Assembly: GCF_024170505.1 (NCBI RefSeq)
Contig: NZ_JALJYG010000015.1
Span: forward strand, 1-47,779
DNA length: 47,779 nt
Reading direction: 5' to 3'
Source: Methanocalculus alkaliphilus
GTDB taxonomy: Archaea; Halobacteriota; Methanomicrobia; Methanomicrobiales; Methanocorpusculaceae
Positions 35,613 to 44,008 of this stretch are shown one piece after another. How positions within the stretch are numbered: the first letter of the stretch is position 1; each line of letters opens with the position of its first letter. A program made the translations under genes and the position numbers. The notes under the pieces are model-generated. The model was not told where the DNA came from. It saw only the letters and a list, made by a program, of their open reading frames with translations, and ran no database searches.

Positions 35613-37141
35613 GGTGTCTGCCTTATTTTCTGTGAATAGTTTTCCCTGAGGCTCTTTCTCATCAGCTTCCAGCCATTGACCCGTGGAAGGTGATCAACGA
35701 TCTCCACCTCACGGGGAACCTTGTACCCTGCCAGATGCCGGCGGCAGTAGGTGATGATCTCCTCGATCCGGAGGGGGCGTTTCAGAATGACCGCCGCAAC
35801 CGGGATCTCGCCCCGCCGTGGATCGGGAACACCGAATATTGCCGCATCTGCGATATCGGGGTGGCGGAGGAGGACATTTTCCACCTCTGTGGGGTAGATC
35901 TTCCAGCCGGACATGATGATCATATCCTTCTTCCGGTCGGTGATCGAGAGCATTCCGTTCTCATCCAGGTACCCGATATCGCCGGTGAGGAACCAGCCGG
36001 ACGGGAGGAAGGCAGCCGCCGTCTCCTCCGGCATCCCATAATAGCCGAGGGCGACGGAGGGGCCGCGAAGGGCGATCTCCCCCTCCATACCTTCCGGGAG
36101 GACCACTGATGGATCCCCGGTATCGACGATCCGGACCTCTGAATAACCGGCAGGATGGCCGACCGAGAGGAACCGGTCTGCGAGCGGATAGTCGTCTGCA
36201 CGGATGGCGGTTCCTGTGCCGACGACGATCGTCTCGGAGAGGCCGTAGGCGTTGATGATCGGGATGGAAAACCGCTCATGAAAGGGTTTCCAGATATCAG
36301 GATGGAGCGGACCGCCACCTGAGATGATCTCCCGGACAGATGCAAGCAGGTCTTCGGTTCCCGGCGGGGAGGTGAGGAGGGTATGGATCACCGGAGGCAT
36401 CCCGGCAAGGACCGTCACCCGGTACTCCTCAGTCAGCCGGAGATATGCCTCCGGATCAAAGCGTTCCATCACAACGAAGCGTGCACCGGCCTTCAGGGCG
36501 GCGATCCCCCAGGAGATGCCGACATGGCCCATCGGGTAGATGCCAAGATAGATATCATCCGGACGGAGGCCAAGGACCTCGGCCTCGGCATCGAGTGCCG
36601 CCATCCATCCCCCCTGGGTGAGCATCGCACCCTTCGGCCGTCCGGTTGTTCCTGAGGTGTACTGAATGTGACAGAGATCTGATCCCTGGCAGTTCGCAGG
36701 TTCAATCCAGATCCGATCATCGGGGAGAAGTCTCCAGGGGACAGTTCCTTCCGGAGCATCGCCCCCTGCGACGATGACGGTGACATCCGGGATGGACGAT
36801 GCCATCTCCGAGCCCTCAGGATCGGTGATGATCACCTTGCTCCCGGAATCAGATACAGCGTAGGCAAGTTCATCCCTCGTTGCGACCCGGTTTGCCGGAA
36901 CGGCAACAGCACCGATCCGCCACGCGGCAAAGTATGCGATGAGATAGCCCGCAGAGCTCTCAAGGCAGATGGTGATCCGCTCCCCTTTTGAAACGCCATG
37001 GGAGAGGAGGAGCGACCCGAGAGTGCAGGTTGCATCAAGGAGATCCTGCATCGTGTAGGATTCACCCGTTGATGGAAGAATCAAGGCTGGGCCGCTTGAT
37101 CGTGCTGCACCGATATCAAGAAATGATGTGACGTTTGGCAT
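35609..37141 (-). CDS. AMP-dependent acyl-CoA synthetase/ligase
   Basis: The protein is 510 residues from MPNVTSFLDIGAARS, with a CTGGAG ribosome site just upstream and a TATA box about 40 bases away. The adenylate-forming signatures are YTSGTTGRPKGAMLT (A3), INAYGLSETIVVGTG (A5), GWFLTGDIGYLDENGMLSITDRKKDMI (A7/A8) and a C-terminal VPREVEIVDHLPRVNGWKLMRKSL with the catalytic Lys. It activates a carboxylic acid with ATP and joins it to CoA. The substrate is unknown. It begins a coupled string with the ECF transporter, which suggests a scavenged acid. Confidence 0.93.
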   Translation of the reverse strand: MPNVTSFLDIGAARSSGPALILPSTGESYTMQDLLDATCTLGSLLLSHGVSKGERITICLESSAGYLIAYFAAWRIGAVAVPANRVATRDELAYAVSDSGSKVIITDPEGSEMASSIPDVTVIVAGGDAPEGTVPWRLLPDDRIWIEPANCQGSDLCHIQYTSGTTGRPKGAMLTQGGWMAALDAEAEVLGLRPDDIYLGIYPMGHVGISWGIAALKAGARFVVMERFDPEAYLRLTEEYRVTVLAGMPPVIHTLLTSPPGTEDLLASVREIISGGGPLHPDIWKPFHERFSIPIINAYGLSETIVVGTGTAIRADDYPLADRFLSVGHPAGYSEVRIVDTGDPSVVLPEGMEGEIALRGPSVALGYYGMPEETAAAFLPSGWFLTGDIGYLDENGMLSITDRKKDMIIMSGWKIYPTEVENVLLRHPDIADAAIFGVPDPRRGEIPVAAVILKRPLRIEEIITYCRRHLAGYKVPREVEIVDHLPRVNGWKLMRKSLRENYSQKIRQTP

Positions 37142-37174
37142 CTGTTGCTCCAGAGATACAATATTTGTTCTTTG

Positions 37175-37187
37175 ATGTATATATTTG
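37175..37187 (-). promoter_or_regulatory. TATA box for the ligase-ECF string
   Basis: On the minus strand AAATATATACATC lies about 36-46 bases before the start at 37141. It serves as the only obvious promoter for the five coupled genes that follow down to 32311. Confidence 0.55.
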
Positions 37188-37212
37188 TACAATAGCCATT
37201 TAAAGTGACCGA

Positions 37213-38319
37213 TTATATGCCGGATCTGGCAATGGTTCTTCGTTCTGCGAGACCATATCCGCAGATGACGCGGATCGTCTCAGGAAAGGCCGCATCACAA
37301 AGACGATCACCGGTATCAATATGGAGAAGAGGTGTCCCACGGAGTTTTTCCGGTGTGGCAACGACGATGATATTCTCCGGTCCTATCCGGGAGATGGCTG
37401 CGGGTGTGATCACCTGCGTCCCACGGCCGAGGATGAACCCCTGGGATCCGATCGGGCTGATGATGAGGCGTGCATCCGGGTGGATCTCAAGGAATGAAAG
37501 GAGGGAACGGGCGTCAAGGTCACCTGCGAAGCGGGTACCGCCGGCATAGGCATCAATGCCCAGGAGGGTCTTTGGGAGCCCCATCTCCTCTGCTATCGCT
37601 TCTGTCGTCGATCCCGCACCAAGAATGAAGGGCCGGCCCGACGAGAGGACAGCTGCCATGAAACGGGCGATCTCTCTCCTCTGCCGCTCTTCATCTCCCT
37701 GCGTTCCATATGTCTCTTTCGCATGCTGGACAAAGCCGCTCCGGTAGGGAATCCGGGCAATACCATAGAGGCGGGTGCTGAGCCGGCCGGAACGGTACGC
37801 CTCCTCATCGACATCAAGGACCTCGGCATCGCGGAGCGGGAGCGAGCCGATATCCCGGATGAGGGGGGCGGCGGCCTGCGGATCGGTTGCAAAGACCGCG
37901 GAGTACATCTTGACCCCGGCCGGGATACCAAGGAGAGGGGTGCTGGTGCCGACTGCGGCAAGGACATCCCGTGCGGTGCCGTCACCACCGACGAAGAGGA
38001 TCAGGCCGGCTCCCGCATCTGCGTATGCCCTGCATGCCGCCACGGTATCCTTGGCAGTCGTTGTGGTATTGCATTCATAGAGGACCGTATACCGGGAGAT
38101 CCCGGCATTCCGGAGGGCATCCTCTCCCATCGGGCCTGATGCGGTCAGAAACTCTATCGGTTCATTTACAAGAAGGGAGAGGGTCTCTTCCGCACGAAGG
38201 AGTGAGCGGGGCTCAGCCCCCCGCTTCAATGCCTCTTCAGAGAGGCCGTCTGTCCCCTTCAGCCCGACGGTCCCCCCAAGGCCGGCAATGGGATTGATGA
38301 CAAGTCCGATCCTCTGCAT
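37213..38319 (-). CDS. AcoX-like ATP-NAD kinase family protein (COG3199)
   Basis: The protein is 368 residues from [16 protein letters not shown], with the start overlapping the trpB2 stop as TGATG; the longer open frame into trpB is a shadow. It carries the NAD-kinase/diacylglycerol-kinase superfamily motifs VINPIAGLGG, FVGGDGTARDVLAAV (GGDG) and GIPAGVKMYSAVFA. A C-terminal region of the COG3199 type follows. It probably phosphorylates a nucleotide-like or lipid-like substrate, but the true substrate is unknown. It is translationally coupled to trpB2. Confidence 0.88.
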   Translation of the reverse strand: MQRIGLVINPIAGLGGTVGLKGTDGLSEEALKRGAEPRSLLRAEETLSLLVNEPIEFLTASGPMGEDALRNAGISRYTVLYECNTTTTAKDTVAACRAYADAGAGLILFVGGDGTARDVLAAVGTSTPLLGIPAGVKMYSAVFATDPQAAAPLIRDIGSLPLRDAEVLDVDEEAYRSGRLSTRLYGIARIPYRSGFVQHAKETYGTQGDEERQRREIARFMAAVLSSGRPFILGAGSTTEAIAEEMGLPKTLLGIDAYAGGTRFAGDLDARSLLSFLEIHPDARLIISPIGSQGFILGRGTQVITPAAISRIGPENIIVVATPEKLRGTPLLHIDTGDRLCDAAFPETIRVICGYGLAERRTIARSGI

Positions 38320-39677
38320 CACCGGACCTTCGGGAGATGGGAGAGGGACTCTTTGATCAGGTCGTCGGGGCATTCATAATCGATGATCTCGCCTGCATGG
38401 TAGGCATCATATGCCGTCATGTCAAAGTGGCCATGGCCGGAGTTGCAGAAGAGGATCGTCTTCTCTTCACCGGTCTTCCTGCATTCAAGCGCAACATCAA
38501 TCGCCCCTTTGACCGCATGGGCAGCCTCGGGTGCGACGATGATCCCCTCGGCCCGGGCGAAGATCTCAGCTGCGGCGAAGACCTCATTCTGGAAGTACGC
38601 CCTCGGAGTGACGATCCCGTCATGGACGAGGCGGGAGACGATCGGGGAGTCGCCATGGTACCGCAGCCCTCCGGAATGGAGTGATGGCGGGACGAACTCA
38701 TGGCCGAGGGTGTACATCTTCATCATCGGTGTCAGGCCGGCAACATCGCCATAATCATATTCGTACAGCCCTTTGGTCATCGTCGGGCAGGCGGCAGGCT
38801 CGACGCCGATGATCTCCGTCCCTTTCGCCTTCCCGGTCAGGATATCTCCTGCAAATGGAAACGCAATCCCTGCGAAGTTCGATCCGCCGCCGACACTACC
38901 GATGACGACATCCGGGTAAGAATCAACCGTCGCAAGCTGCTCCCGTGCCTCAAGGCCGATCACCGTCTGGTGGAGGCAGACATGGTTTAAGACCGAGCCA
39001 AGGGCGTAATGGGTGTTTGCATTGGTCGCGGCATCCTCGACGGCTTCGGAGATGGCAATGCCCAGGCTCCCGGTCGTCTCGGGATCTTTTTCAAGGACCG
39101 CCCGCCCCGCTGCGGTTTTGGTGCTCGGGCTCGGGATACATTCTGCACCCCAGACATGCATCATGGATTTCCGGTATGGTTTGTGGGCATAGCTGGATCT
39201 GACCATGTAGATGGTGCACTCCAGATCAAAGATGTTCGTTGCAAAGGCGAGAGCAGACCCCCACTGGCCGGCCCCGGTCTCTGTCGCGATCCGCTCAATC
39301 CCCTCCTTCATATTGTAGTATGCCTGGGGAATGGCGGTATTTGGCTTATGGCTCCCTGCCGGGCTGACCCCTTCGTACTTATAGTAGATCTTCGCCGGGG
39401 TCTTGAGGTACTTCTCAAGCCGATGTGCACGATAGAGCGGGGCGGGCCTCCAGAGTTTGAGGATCTCCCGGACCTCATCAGGGACCGGGATTTCCCGCTG
39501 CTGGGTCATCTCCTGGAGGATGAGTTCCTTTGGAAAGATCGGGGCGAGATCATCAGGGATAACAGGCTTGCCGGTCGCCGGGTGGAGCGGAGGATCAAGC
39601 GGGGTCGGGAGATCAGCCTGGATATTATACCAGGTTCTGGGGATGCTCTCCTCATCAAGATATATTTTGGTCTGCAT
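38319..39677 (-). CDS. trpB: Tryptophan synthase beta chain, TrpB2 type
   Basis: The protein is 452 residues from [25 protein letters not shown] lies about 10 bases upstream and a TATA box about 45 bases away. The PLP Lys is in GSHKPNTA, the phosphate loop is GGGSNFAG, and the catalytic-site [10 protein letters not shown] matches the longer TrpB2 branch. TrpB2 proteins make tryptophan from indole and serine, often without TrpA. No other trp genes are nearby, so it may be a salvage or stand-alone enzyme. It overlaps the AcoX-like gene. Confidence 0.94.
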   Translation of the reverse strand: MQTKIYLDEESIPRTWYNIQADLPTPLDPPLHPATGKPVIPDDLAPIFPKELILQEMTQQREIPVPDEVREILKLWRPAPLYRAHRLEKYLKTPAKIYYKYEGVSPAGSHKPNTAIPQAYYNMKEGIERIATETGAGQWGSALAFATNIFDLECTIYMVRSSYAHKPYRKSMMHVWGAECIPSPSTKTAAGRAVLEKDPETTGSLGIAISEAVEDAATNANTHYALGSVLNHVCLHQTVIGLEAREQLATVDSYPDVVIGSVGGGSNFAGIAFPFAGDILTGKAKGTEIIGVEPAACPTMTKGLYEYDYGDVAGLTPMMKMYTLGHEFVPPSLHSGGLRYHGDSPIVSRLVHDGIVTPRAYFQNEVFAAAEIFARAEGIIVAPEAAHAVKGAIDVALECRKTGEEKTILFCNSGHGHFDMTAYDAYHAGEIIDYECPDDLIKESLSHLPKVR

Positions 39678-39719
39678 CTTACAAAAACCTCCATTCAAAT
39701 ACAAAGTTGTGGTATAATG

Positions 39720-39731
39720 AATATATATGTA
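39720..39731 (-). promoter_or_regulatory. TATA box for trpB2
   Basis: Minus-strand ACATATATATTC lies about 43-55 bases upstream of the start at 39677. It is consistent with a short leader containing the strong GGAGGT ribosome site at about 39687-39692. Confidence 0.6.
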
Positions 39732-39789
39732 CATCTAAATGATAAATGTATCCTTCAACCCGGCGATCAGATCTGATGGAAATATGGTA

Positions 39790-41034
39790 CTACCGTTTCC
39801 CTGCTTTTTTCTCCCGTTTCAGGGCATCACAGCCGTCGCAGGTCCCACAGCGGGATGCGGGGTACTTCTCACCGAAATGGGCGAGCAGGGAACGCCTCCG
39901 ACAGCCATCCCGTGAGCACCATGCAGCCATCCGGGAGAGGTTGGCGAGCCGGACCGGGTAGTTCTCTCTCCCATGATACTCCTGTGTGATAAGTTTTTCA
40001 GCGATAATGAAGTCACTTCGCGAGTATAATAGAAGAGATTCGGAGGGCTTTCCATCCCTCCCTGCCCTTCCGCTCTCCTGATAAAATGATTCGATATCCT
40101 TTGGGGGATGGTAATGGGCAACGAACCGGACATCCGGCTTGTCGATTCCCATCCCGAAGGCGACGGTGGCAGAGATGACTCGGATCTCCCCTCTGAGGAA
40201 AGCATTCTGTACACGGATCCGCTCATTTGCCGAGAGTCCGGCATGGTAGGGAAGAGCAGGAATCCCGCGTTCCCTGAGGTTTTCCGCAGTCTCTTCGACA
40301 GATTTCCGGGAGCGGCAATAGACGATCCCGGAGCCGGGATGGTTATTTGAGATGAACTGGACGAGACGGCGGAACCTCTCCTTCTCTGTTGCCACCTCCC
40401 TGACGGTATACCTGATATTCTCCCGGTCAAAACTTCCGATATACCGGGATGGTGAACGGAGCCTCAGTTCCCTGATGATATCATCCCGCACCTCCTCCGT
40501 CGCGGTCGCAGTGAGGGCGATGATCGGAACCTCCGGAAAGGTATCCCGGATCAGTGAGAGTGAACGGTAGTCTTCGCGAAACTGGTGACCCCAGTGGGAG
40601 ATGCAATGCGCCTCGTCGATGGCAAAGAGTTTCGGTCCGGCCTCTCTGAGAAGCTGCTGGAATGGGGGAAGCGCCATCCGTTCGGGAGAGACATAGAGGA
40701 TCCTGACGTTTCCATTCCGGATAGCCGCCTCCACCGCCTTCCTCTGGTCATAGGTCTGGCTGGAGGTGATGAGGGCGGCCTCGATCCCCTGATCCAGCAG
40801 GCTGTCCACCTGATCCTTCATCAGGGCAATCAACGGAGAGACGACGACCGAGAGTCCGCCGAGCTTTACGGCAGGGAGCTGGTAGCAGAGGGATTTACCA
40901 CCGCCGGTCGCCATGATCGCCAGGACATCACGGCCGGAGAGGATGTCTGCGATGATCGCCTCCTGGTTCGGACGAAAGGAGGTGAGGCCGAAGAAGGCTT
41001 CAAGGGTCTTCTGGGTTGTCGTCTCATCACTCAT
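39790..41034 (-). CDS. recQ: RecQ-type DNA helicase, short form
   Basis: This 414-residue superfamily 2 helicase has all core motifs: FRPNQEAII (motif 0), MATGGGKSLCYQLPA (I), SPLIALMKDQVDSL (Ia), IDEAHCISHWGHQFR (II/DEAH), LTATAT (III), IVYCRSRKSVEE (IV), ATVAFGMGIDKPDVRFVAHY (V) and YQESGRAGRDG (VI). A RecQ zinc domain with Cys residues follows (WCSRDGCRRR...CGTCDGCD). It ends there, without the winged-helix and HRDC domains of E. coli RecQ. It overlaps the SdpI gene by 8 bases. It unwinds DNA in repair or recombination. Confidence 0.94.
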   Translation of the reverse strand: MSDETTTQKTLEAFFGLTSFRPNQEAIIADILSGRDVLAIMATGGGKSLCYQLPAVKLGGLSVVVSPLIALMKDQVDSLLDQGIEAALITSSQTYDQRKAVEAAIRNGNVRILYVSPERMALPPFQQLLREAGPKLFAIDEAHCISHWGHQFREDYRSLSLIRDTFPEVPIIALTATATEEVRDDIIRELRLRSPSRYIGSFDRENIRYTVREVATEKERFRRLVQFISNNHPGSGIVYCRSRKSVEETAENLRERGIPALPYHAGLSANERIRVQNAFLRGEIRVISATVAFGMGIDKPDVRFVAHYHPPKDIESFYQESGRAGRDGKPSESLLLYSRSDFIIAEKLITQEYHGRENYPVRLANLSRMAAWCSRDGCRRRSLLAHFGEKYPASRCGTCDGCDALKREKKAGKR

Positions 41035-41668
41035 GGATCATCTCCAGCCGCTGATATTCACGGTAGCTGACGACGACGAGCCATGCCGTGGCCAAAAGGA
41101 CCGGGGCGATGATGAAGAGGAAGAGGTGATCGGGAAAGAAGGCACCAAGAAGTGTCAGCCCGGCCGCGATCCGGAAGGTCCGTGCACCCGCCTGATGCGT
41201 CCTCTCCCAGACGATTGGGCTCTTCATCGTCCAGGGTGTTCTGATCCCAAAGACAGGATTCGGGCTGGAGATCCGGGGGAGGAGGATCGAAATGCCAAGG
41301 GAGAGGAGAGCAAAGAGGACCGGGAAGAAGAGAAGGGGATCAACCGGATGGCCGAGTATGGTGAGGGCCTGGTATAGCTGGATTGCATACAGGAGACCAA
41401 GCACCAGGAAGATGAACCACCCCGCTGATCTCCGTGTCCGTATATCTCCGGAGCCGTAGCGTCTGAGCAGCATTCCGAAGAGGAGGGCGGCAGCAATGAT
41501 GATTGCGGGGATGATTGCAAGGCCAAACACTTGATCTGACCATGCATCGGGCTCGCCCGAGAGATTCCAGTGTGTCGGGATCATCTCCGGGGCAGCAGAG
41601 TAGATGAGTACAGCAGTAAGGAGTGATCCGGTGATGAGTATGAGTGTGGCGATCCGATGCGTCTCCAT
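41027..41668 (-). CDS. SdpI/DUF1648-family membrane protein
   Basis: The protein is 213 residues from METHRIATLILITGS; in-frame Mets further upstream are less likely. It has an N-terminal DUF1648-like part with the IPTHWNLSGEPDAWS motif after the first helix and about five more membrane segments. The C-terminal SdpI-like region contains NPVFGIRTPWTMKSPIVWERTHQAGARTF. SdpI in Bacillus protects against a toxin and controls a repressor; archaeal members are uncharacterised. Its end overlaps the recQ start by 8 bases. Confidence 0.88.
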   Translation of the reverse strand: METHRIATLILITGSLLTAVLIYSAAPEMIPTHWNLSGEPDAWSDQVFGLAIIPAIIIAAALLFGMLLRRYGSGDIRTRRSAGWFIFLVLGLLYAIQLYQALTILGHPVDPLLFFPVLFALLSLGISILLPRISSPNPVFGIRTPWTMKSPIVWERTHQAGARTFRIAAGLTLLGAFFPDHLFLFIIAPVLLATAWLVVVSYREYQRLEMIHE

Positions 41669-41853
41669 TGTGATGCATTCTATTGATCGCATACCTTCAA
41701 AAGGGATGCTGTTCCGGGGTACCCGGGATCTACCATACTCAGGTAATTCATAGTAAAAACCCGGGTAAATCCCATGCATATCAGAAAGAAGGGCAGAATC
41801 TTTGTTCCCGGCAGCGGAAACAATGAGATAGAGATACCCCCAGACAGTATCGA

Positions 41854-42141
41854 CTATGGATCATCCCGAAGACCGAGATCACAACACCCATCGTCATTCA
41901 GATCGGTAAACAAAGCACAATCCCCGACACCACCACTACAGGTCTTCCCAAACGGGCAGGCACCGGCAAGGGCGGCAGCTGCTTCATCGGGGGTCATCTC
42001 ACTTTGCTGAATCGAGTCACCCTCTTGCGGTGGAACGAGATGCCGGTCCCCTCCTGAGGATTCATCAACGCATCCGGAGACGCCACAGAAGAGACCAGCC
42101 AGAAGCATCAGCCGGACTGCGGTCAGGATAGTACTATTCAT
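41854..42141 (-). CDS. Small Cys/Asp-rich lipoprotein
   Basis: The protein is 95 residues from MNSTILTAVRLML; GGAGG lies 7 bases upstream. The earlier in-frame Met would contain this ribosome site and is rejected. A signal peptide ends in a lipobox-like GVSGC. After a linker, the last 35 residues carry five or six Cys and an EF-hand-like calcium loop (CPFGKTC...GDC...LFTDLNDDGCCDLG). It is probably anchored outside the membrane and may bind a metal or calcium, or stabilise a partner. It overlaps the DUF4405-like gene by 8 bases and is the last gene of the exported cassette. No named family is recognised. Confidence 0.75.
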   Translation of the reverse strand: MNSTILTAVRLMLLAGLFCGVSGCVDESSGGDRHLVPPQEGDSIQQSEMTPDEAAAALAGACPFGKTCSGGVGDCALFTDLNDDGCCDLGLRDDP

Positions 42142-42415
42142 CAGATCGCCTCCGTTCAAGAAACATTCTTTTTGTCATGATAATCATCCAGTTCCAGTGT
42201 ATGCGAATATGAATGGCAGCCAGAATACAGAGTACAAGCCCGCTCCAGTCATGGATAAGCGTAATTTCCGGAAACGGCAGGGACTGGTATGTCAGCCCAA
42301 GCTTCGGGATGAGCCCCGGCCATTTTAATATTCCTGTCAGAGCACAGAGGATGAATGAGATGAGCATCCCCATATTGACGGCATAGAGAAGAGATCTCCG
42401 TTCCATGCTACTCAC
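42134..42415 (-). CDS. DUF4405-like two-helix membrane protein (possible heme protein)
   Basis: This 93-residue protein has hydrophobic segments at about residues 10-32 and 50-80. The second contains His residues spaced as in membrane cytochromes (LIHDWSGLVLCILAAIHIRIHW). This resembles DUF4405, a family predicted to bind heme in membranes and often found with extracytosolic electron-transfer proteins. It lies 27 bases after the His-rich exported protein gene and overlaps the lipoprotein gene. Heme binding is inferred from the His pattern only. Confidence 0.75.
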   Translation of the reverse strand: MSSMERRSLLYAVNMGMLISFILCALTGILKWPGLIPKLGLTYQSLPFPEITLIHDWSGLVLCILAAIHIRIHWNWMIIMTKRMFLERRRSDE

Positions 42416-42442
42416 AAGAGATTCAAGGCAGGAGGAAGGGAG

Positions 42443-43618
42443 TTACTCCTTCCTGCGTTTCATCAGAACAATACCTGCACCAACCAGGAGAACCAATCCT
42501 CCCCCGATTACAGCGAACATCTTCATATTCAGGTGCCCCTCTTCAACCTCAACCTCAATAGGGCCGGACTCCCAGATAACAGCACCTGTGTCACGCTCAA
42601 TCAACTGGAAGACGACATAGGTATCCCCTTCATGATCCCCATAAATGTGGACATGGTCCCCGTGATCCGAGACCCGGGCAAATCCTGCCGGAGCCCCGTC
42701 TGCAATCCGTGCGGACATCGCATAGGCTGCACCGGGGTTCCGGGTTCCATGGTAGAGCGGAATAACTGATCCGCTTTCATCGATATACCGTGCCATCAGC
42801 TCGATATCCTCGCCTTCATGGATATGCGGGAGCCCTCCATGCCAGTGATCATAATGGAAATCGGCAACAACTTTGCCGGTACTCCGGTCGATGATCTCAA
42901 GCTCCACAACAACCGGGTGAGTGTTTGAGATCTCATTGAAGAGCCATGCATCTGATCGCTCCCTGTAGCGCTCCCCCACAAGAGCATACTCTTCGGCAAA
43001 CCGGAGAATCTCCTCGGGGGATGCTGTCTCCTCTACCTCCACCTTTCGCCTGGTGTCAAAATATCCCTCCGGAAAGACATGATCCGCAAAAGTGAGCGTT
43101 ACTGATTCACCTGTCGAGATCCGGGTCATGGTAAACCGATATGAATCAATTGTTCGTTCCCGTGATCCCCACTGGAGATCGTTCTGCTTTGGATCGGAGA
43201 TCAATGATCCATCAGCTCCGGTGAACCAGGCCTTCCCGCGATAAGCCGGATTCATATCCTCGAAATTGCCGGTGAGATACTTTGCCGACCGAACCGAACC
43301 CCTGGAGACGAGAGCAGATGTATACTCAATATCTGATCGCTCCGGGATCCCATCTCCCCAGATTTCAGATATCCCCGCAGCAAAAGCCCGGTAGGTTACC
43401 ACCATGCAGCAACCGATATGCGGGTTGTCACGGCCCTCAAGTTCTGCAAAATAGAGGGCCATATCATCAAGGGTGATCGATACCATTCTGCCATCCTCAG
43501 CAAGTACAATCGGAGGCAGATTCACATCCGGAGCATCACCATCATCATGCGGGTGGGCAGATGCCAAGCCGCAGAGACAGAGAGCACATACAAATAGTAC
43601 ACATAATTTCCTTATCAT
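42443..43618 (-). CDS. Exported His-rich protein with an FmdE-like domain and C-terminal anchor
   Basis: This 391-residue protein has a signal peptide (residues 1-21, ending LASA) followed by HPHDDGD. Residues about 46-120 resemble the FmdE fold (ITLDDMALYFAELEG...HIGCCMVVTYRAF...ALVSRGSVRSAKYLTG), with CC in place of the usual CPG. Two His clusters (about 255-267, HYDHWHGGLPHIHEG; 319-329, HGDHVHIYGDH) look like metal sites in beta-rich domains. A membrane helix at about 366-386 followed by KRRKE anchors it with the bulk outside. It heads a three-gene string with the DUF4405-like and lipoprotein genes. A metal- or electron-handling surface complex is an inference. Confidence 0.8.
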   Translation of the reverse strand: MIRKLCVLFVCALCLCGLASAHPHDDGDAPDVNLPPIVLAEDGRMVSITLDDMALYFAELEGRDNPHIGCCMVVTYRAFAAGISEIWGDGIPERSDIEYTSALVSRGSVRSAKYLTGNFEDMNPAYRGKAWFTGADGSLISDPKQNDLQWGSRERTIDSYRFTMTRISTGESVTLTFADHVFPEGYFDTRRKVEVEETASPEEILRFAEEYALVGERYRERSDAWLFNEISNTHPVVVELEIIDRSTGKVVADFHYDHWHGGLPHIHEGEDIELMARYIDESGSVIPLYHGTRNPGAAYAMSARIADGAPAGFARVSDHGDHVHIYGDHEGDTYVVFQLIERDTGAVIWESGPIEVEVEEGHLNMKMFAVIGGGLVLLVGAGIVLMKRRKE

Positions 43619-44008
43619 AATCCTTCATTCCTGTCATGTTAAACGAGACAATCGGGCAGGAATCGCCCTTTGTATCCACCCTTCCAGACCAGGGGGTACC
43701 TGATGTATTTGGTAATTCGGAAGGTATGAAGCGTCTCCAAACAAGATTCGGAAAAAGGTCAAAATCTCAAATAATTCGGTTTTGCAAGAAAATATTGCAT
43801 TGTTTCATCAAATGATTCATCAGAATCAGCTATCGCGGAATTTAACCAGGAGTAACCGATGGAACCCTGGAAAGAAGAATATAACCATGAATTCCCCATC
43901 GAATTGAAGATCAATTCCAATTATATGAAGAAGATATCAGAAAAAGAAGCGATTGGGAAGGAACACGCATCCCCCCAATTCCGTGTCATAGTACTCCGCA
44001 CAGGCTTT
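43619..44008. other. AT-rich intergenic region, possible short gene at 43859
   Basis: This 390-base gap separates the exported cassette from fdhB. A GAAGGATT ribosome-like site precedes the cassette's start at 43618. On the plus strand an ATG at 43859 follows AGGAG by 7 bases and opens about 50 coding-like residues (MEPWKEEYNHEFPIE...) before running antisense into fdhB. It may be a truncated or spurious gene. Nothing else is recognised. Confidence 0.25.

Noticed and set aside
41774-42010. 78-codon plus-strand frame opposite the lipoprotein gene
   Set aside because: Most of it is antisense to the lipoprotein, which has a strong ribosome site and signal peptide.
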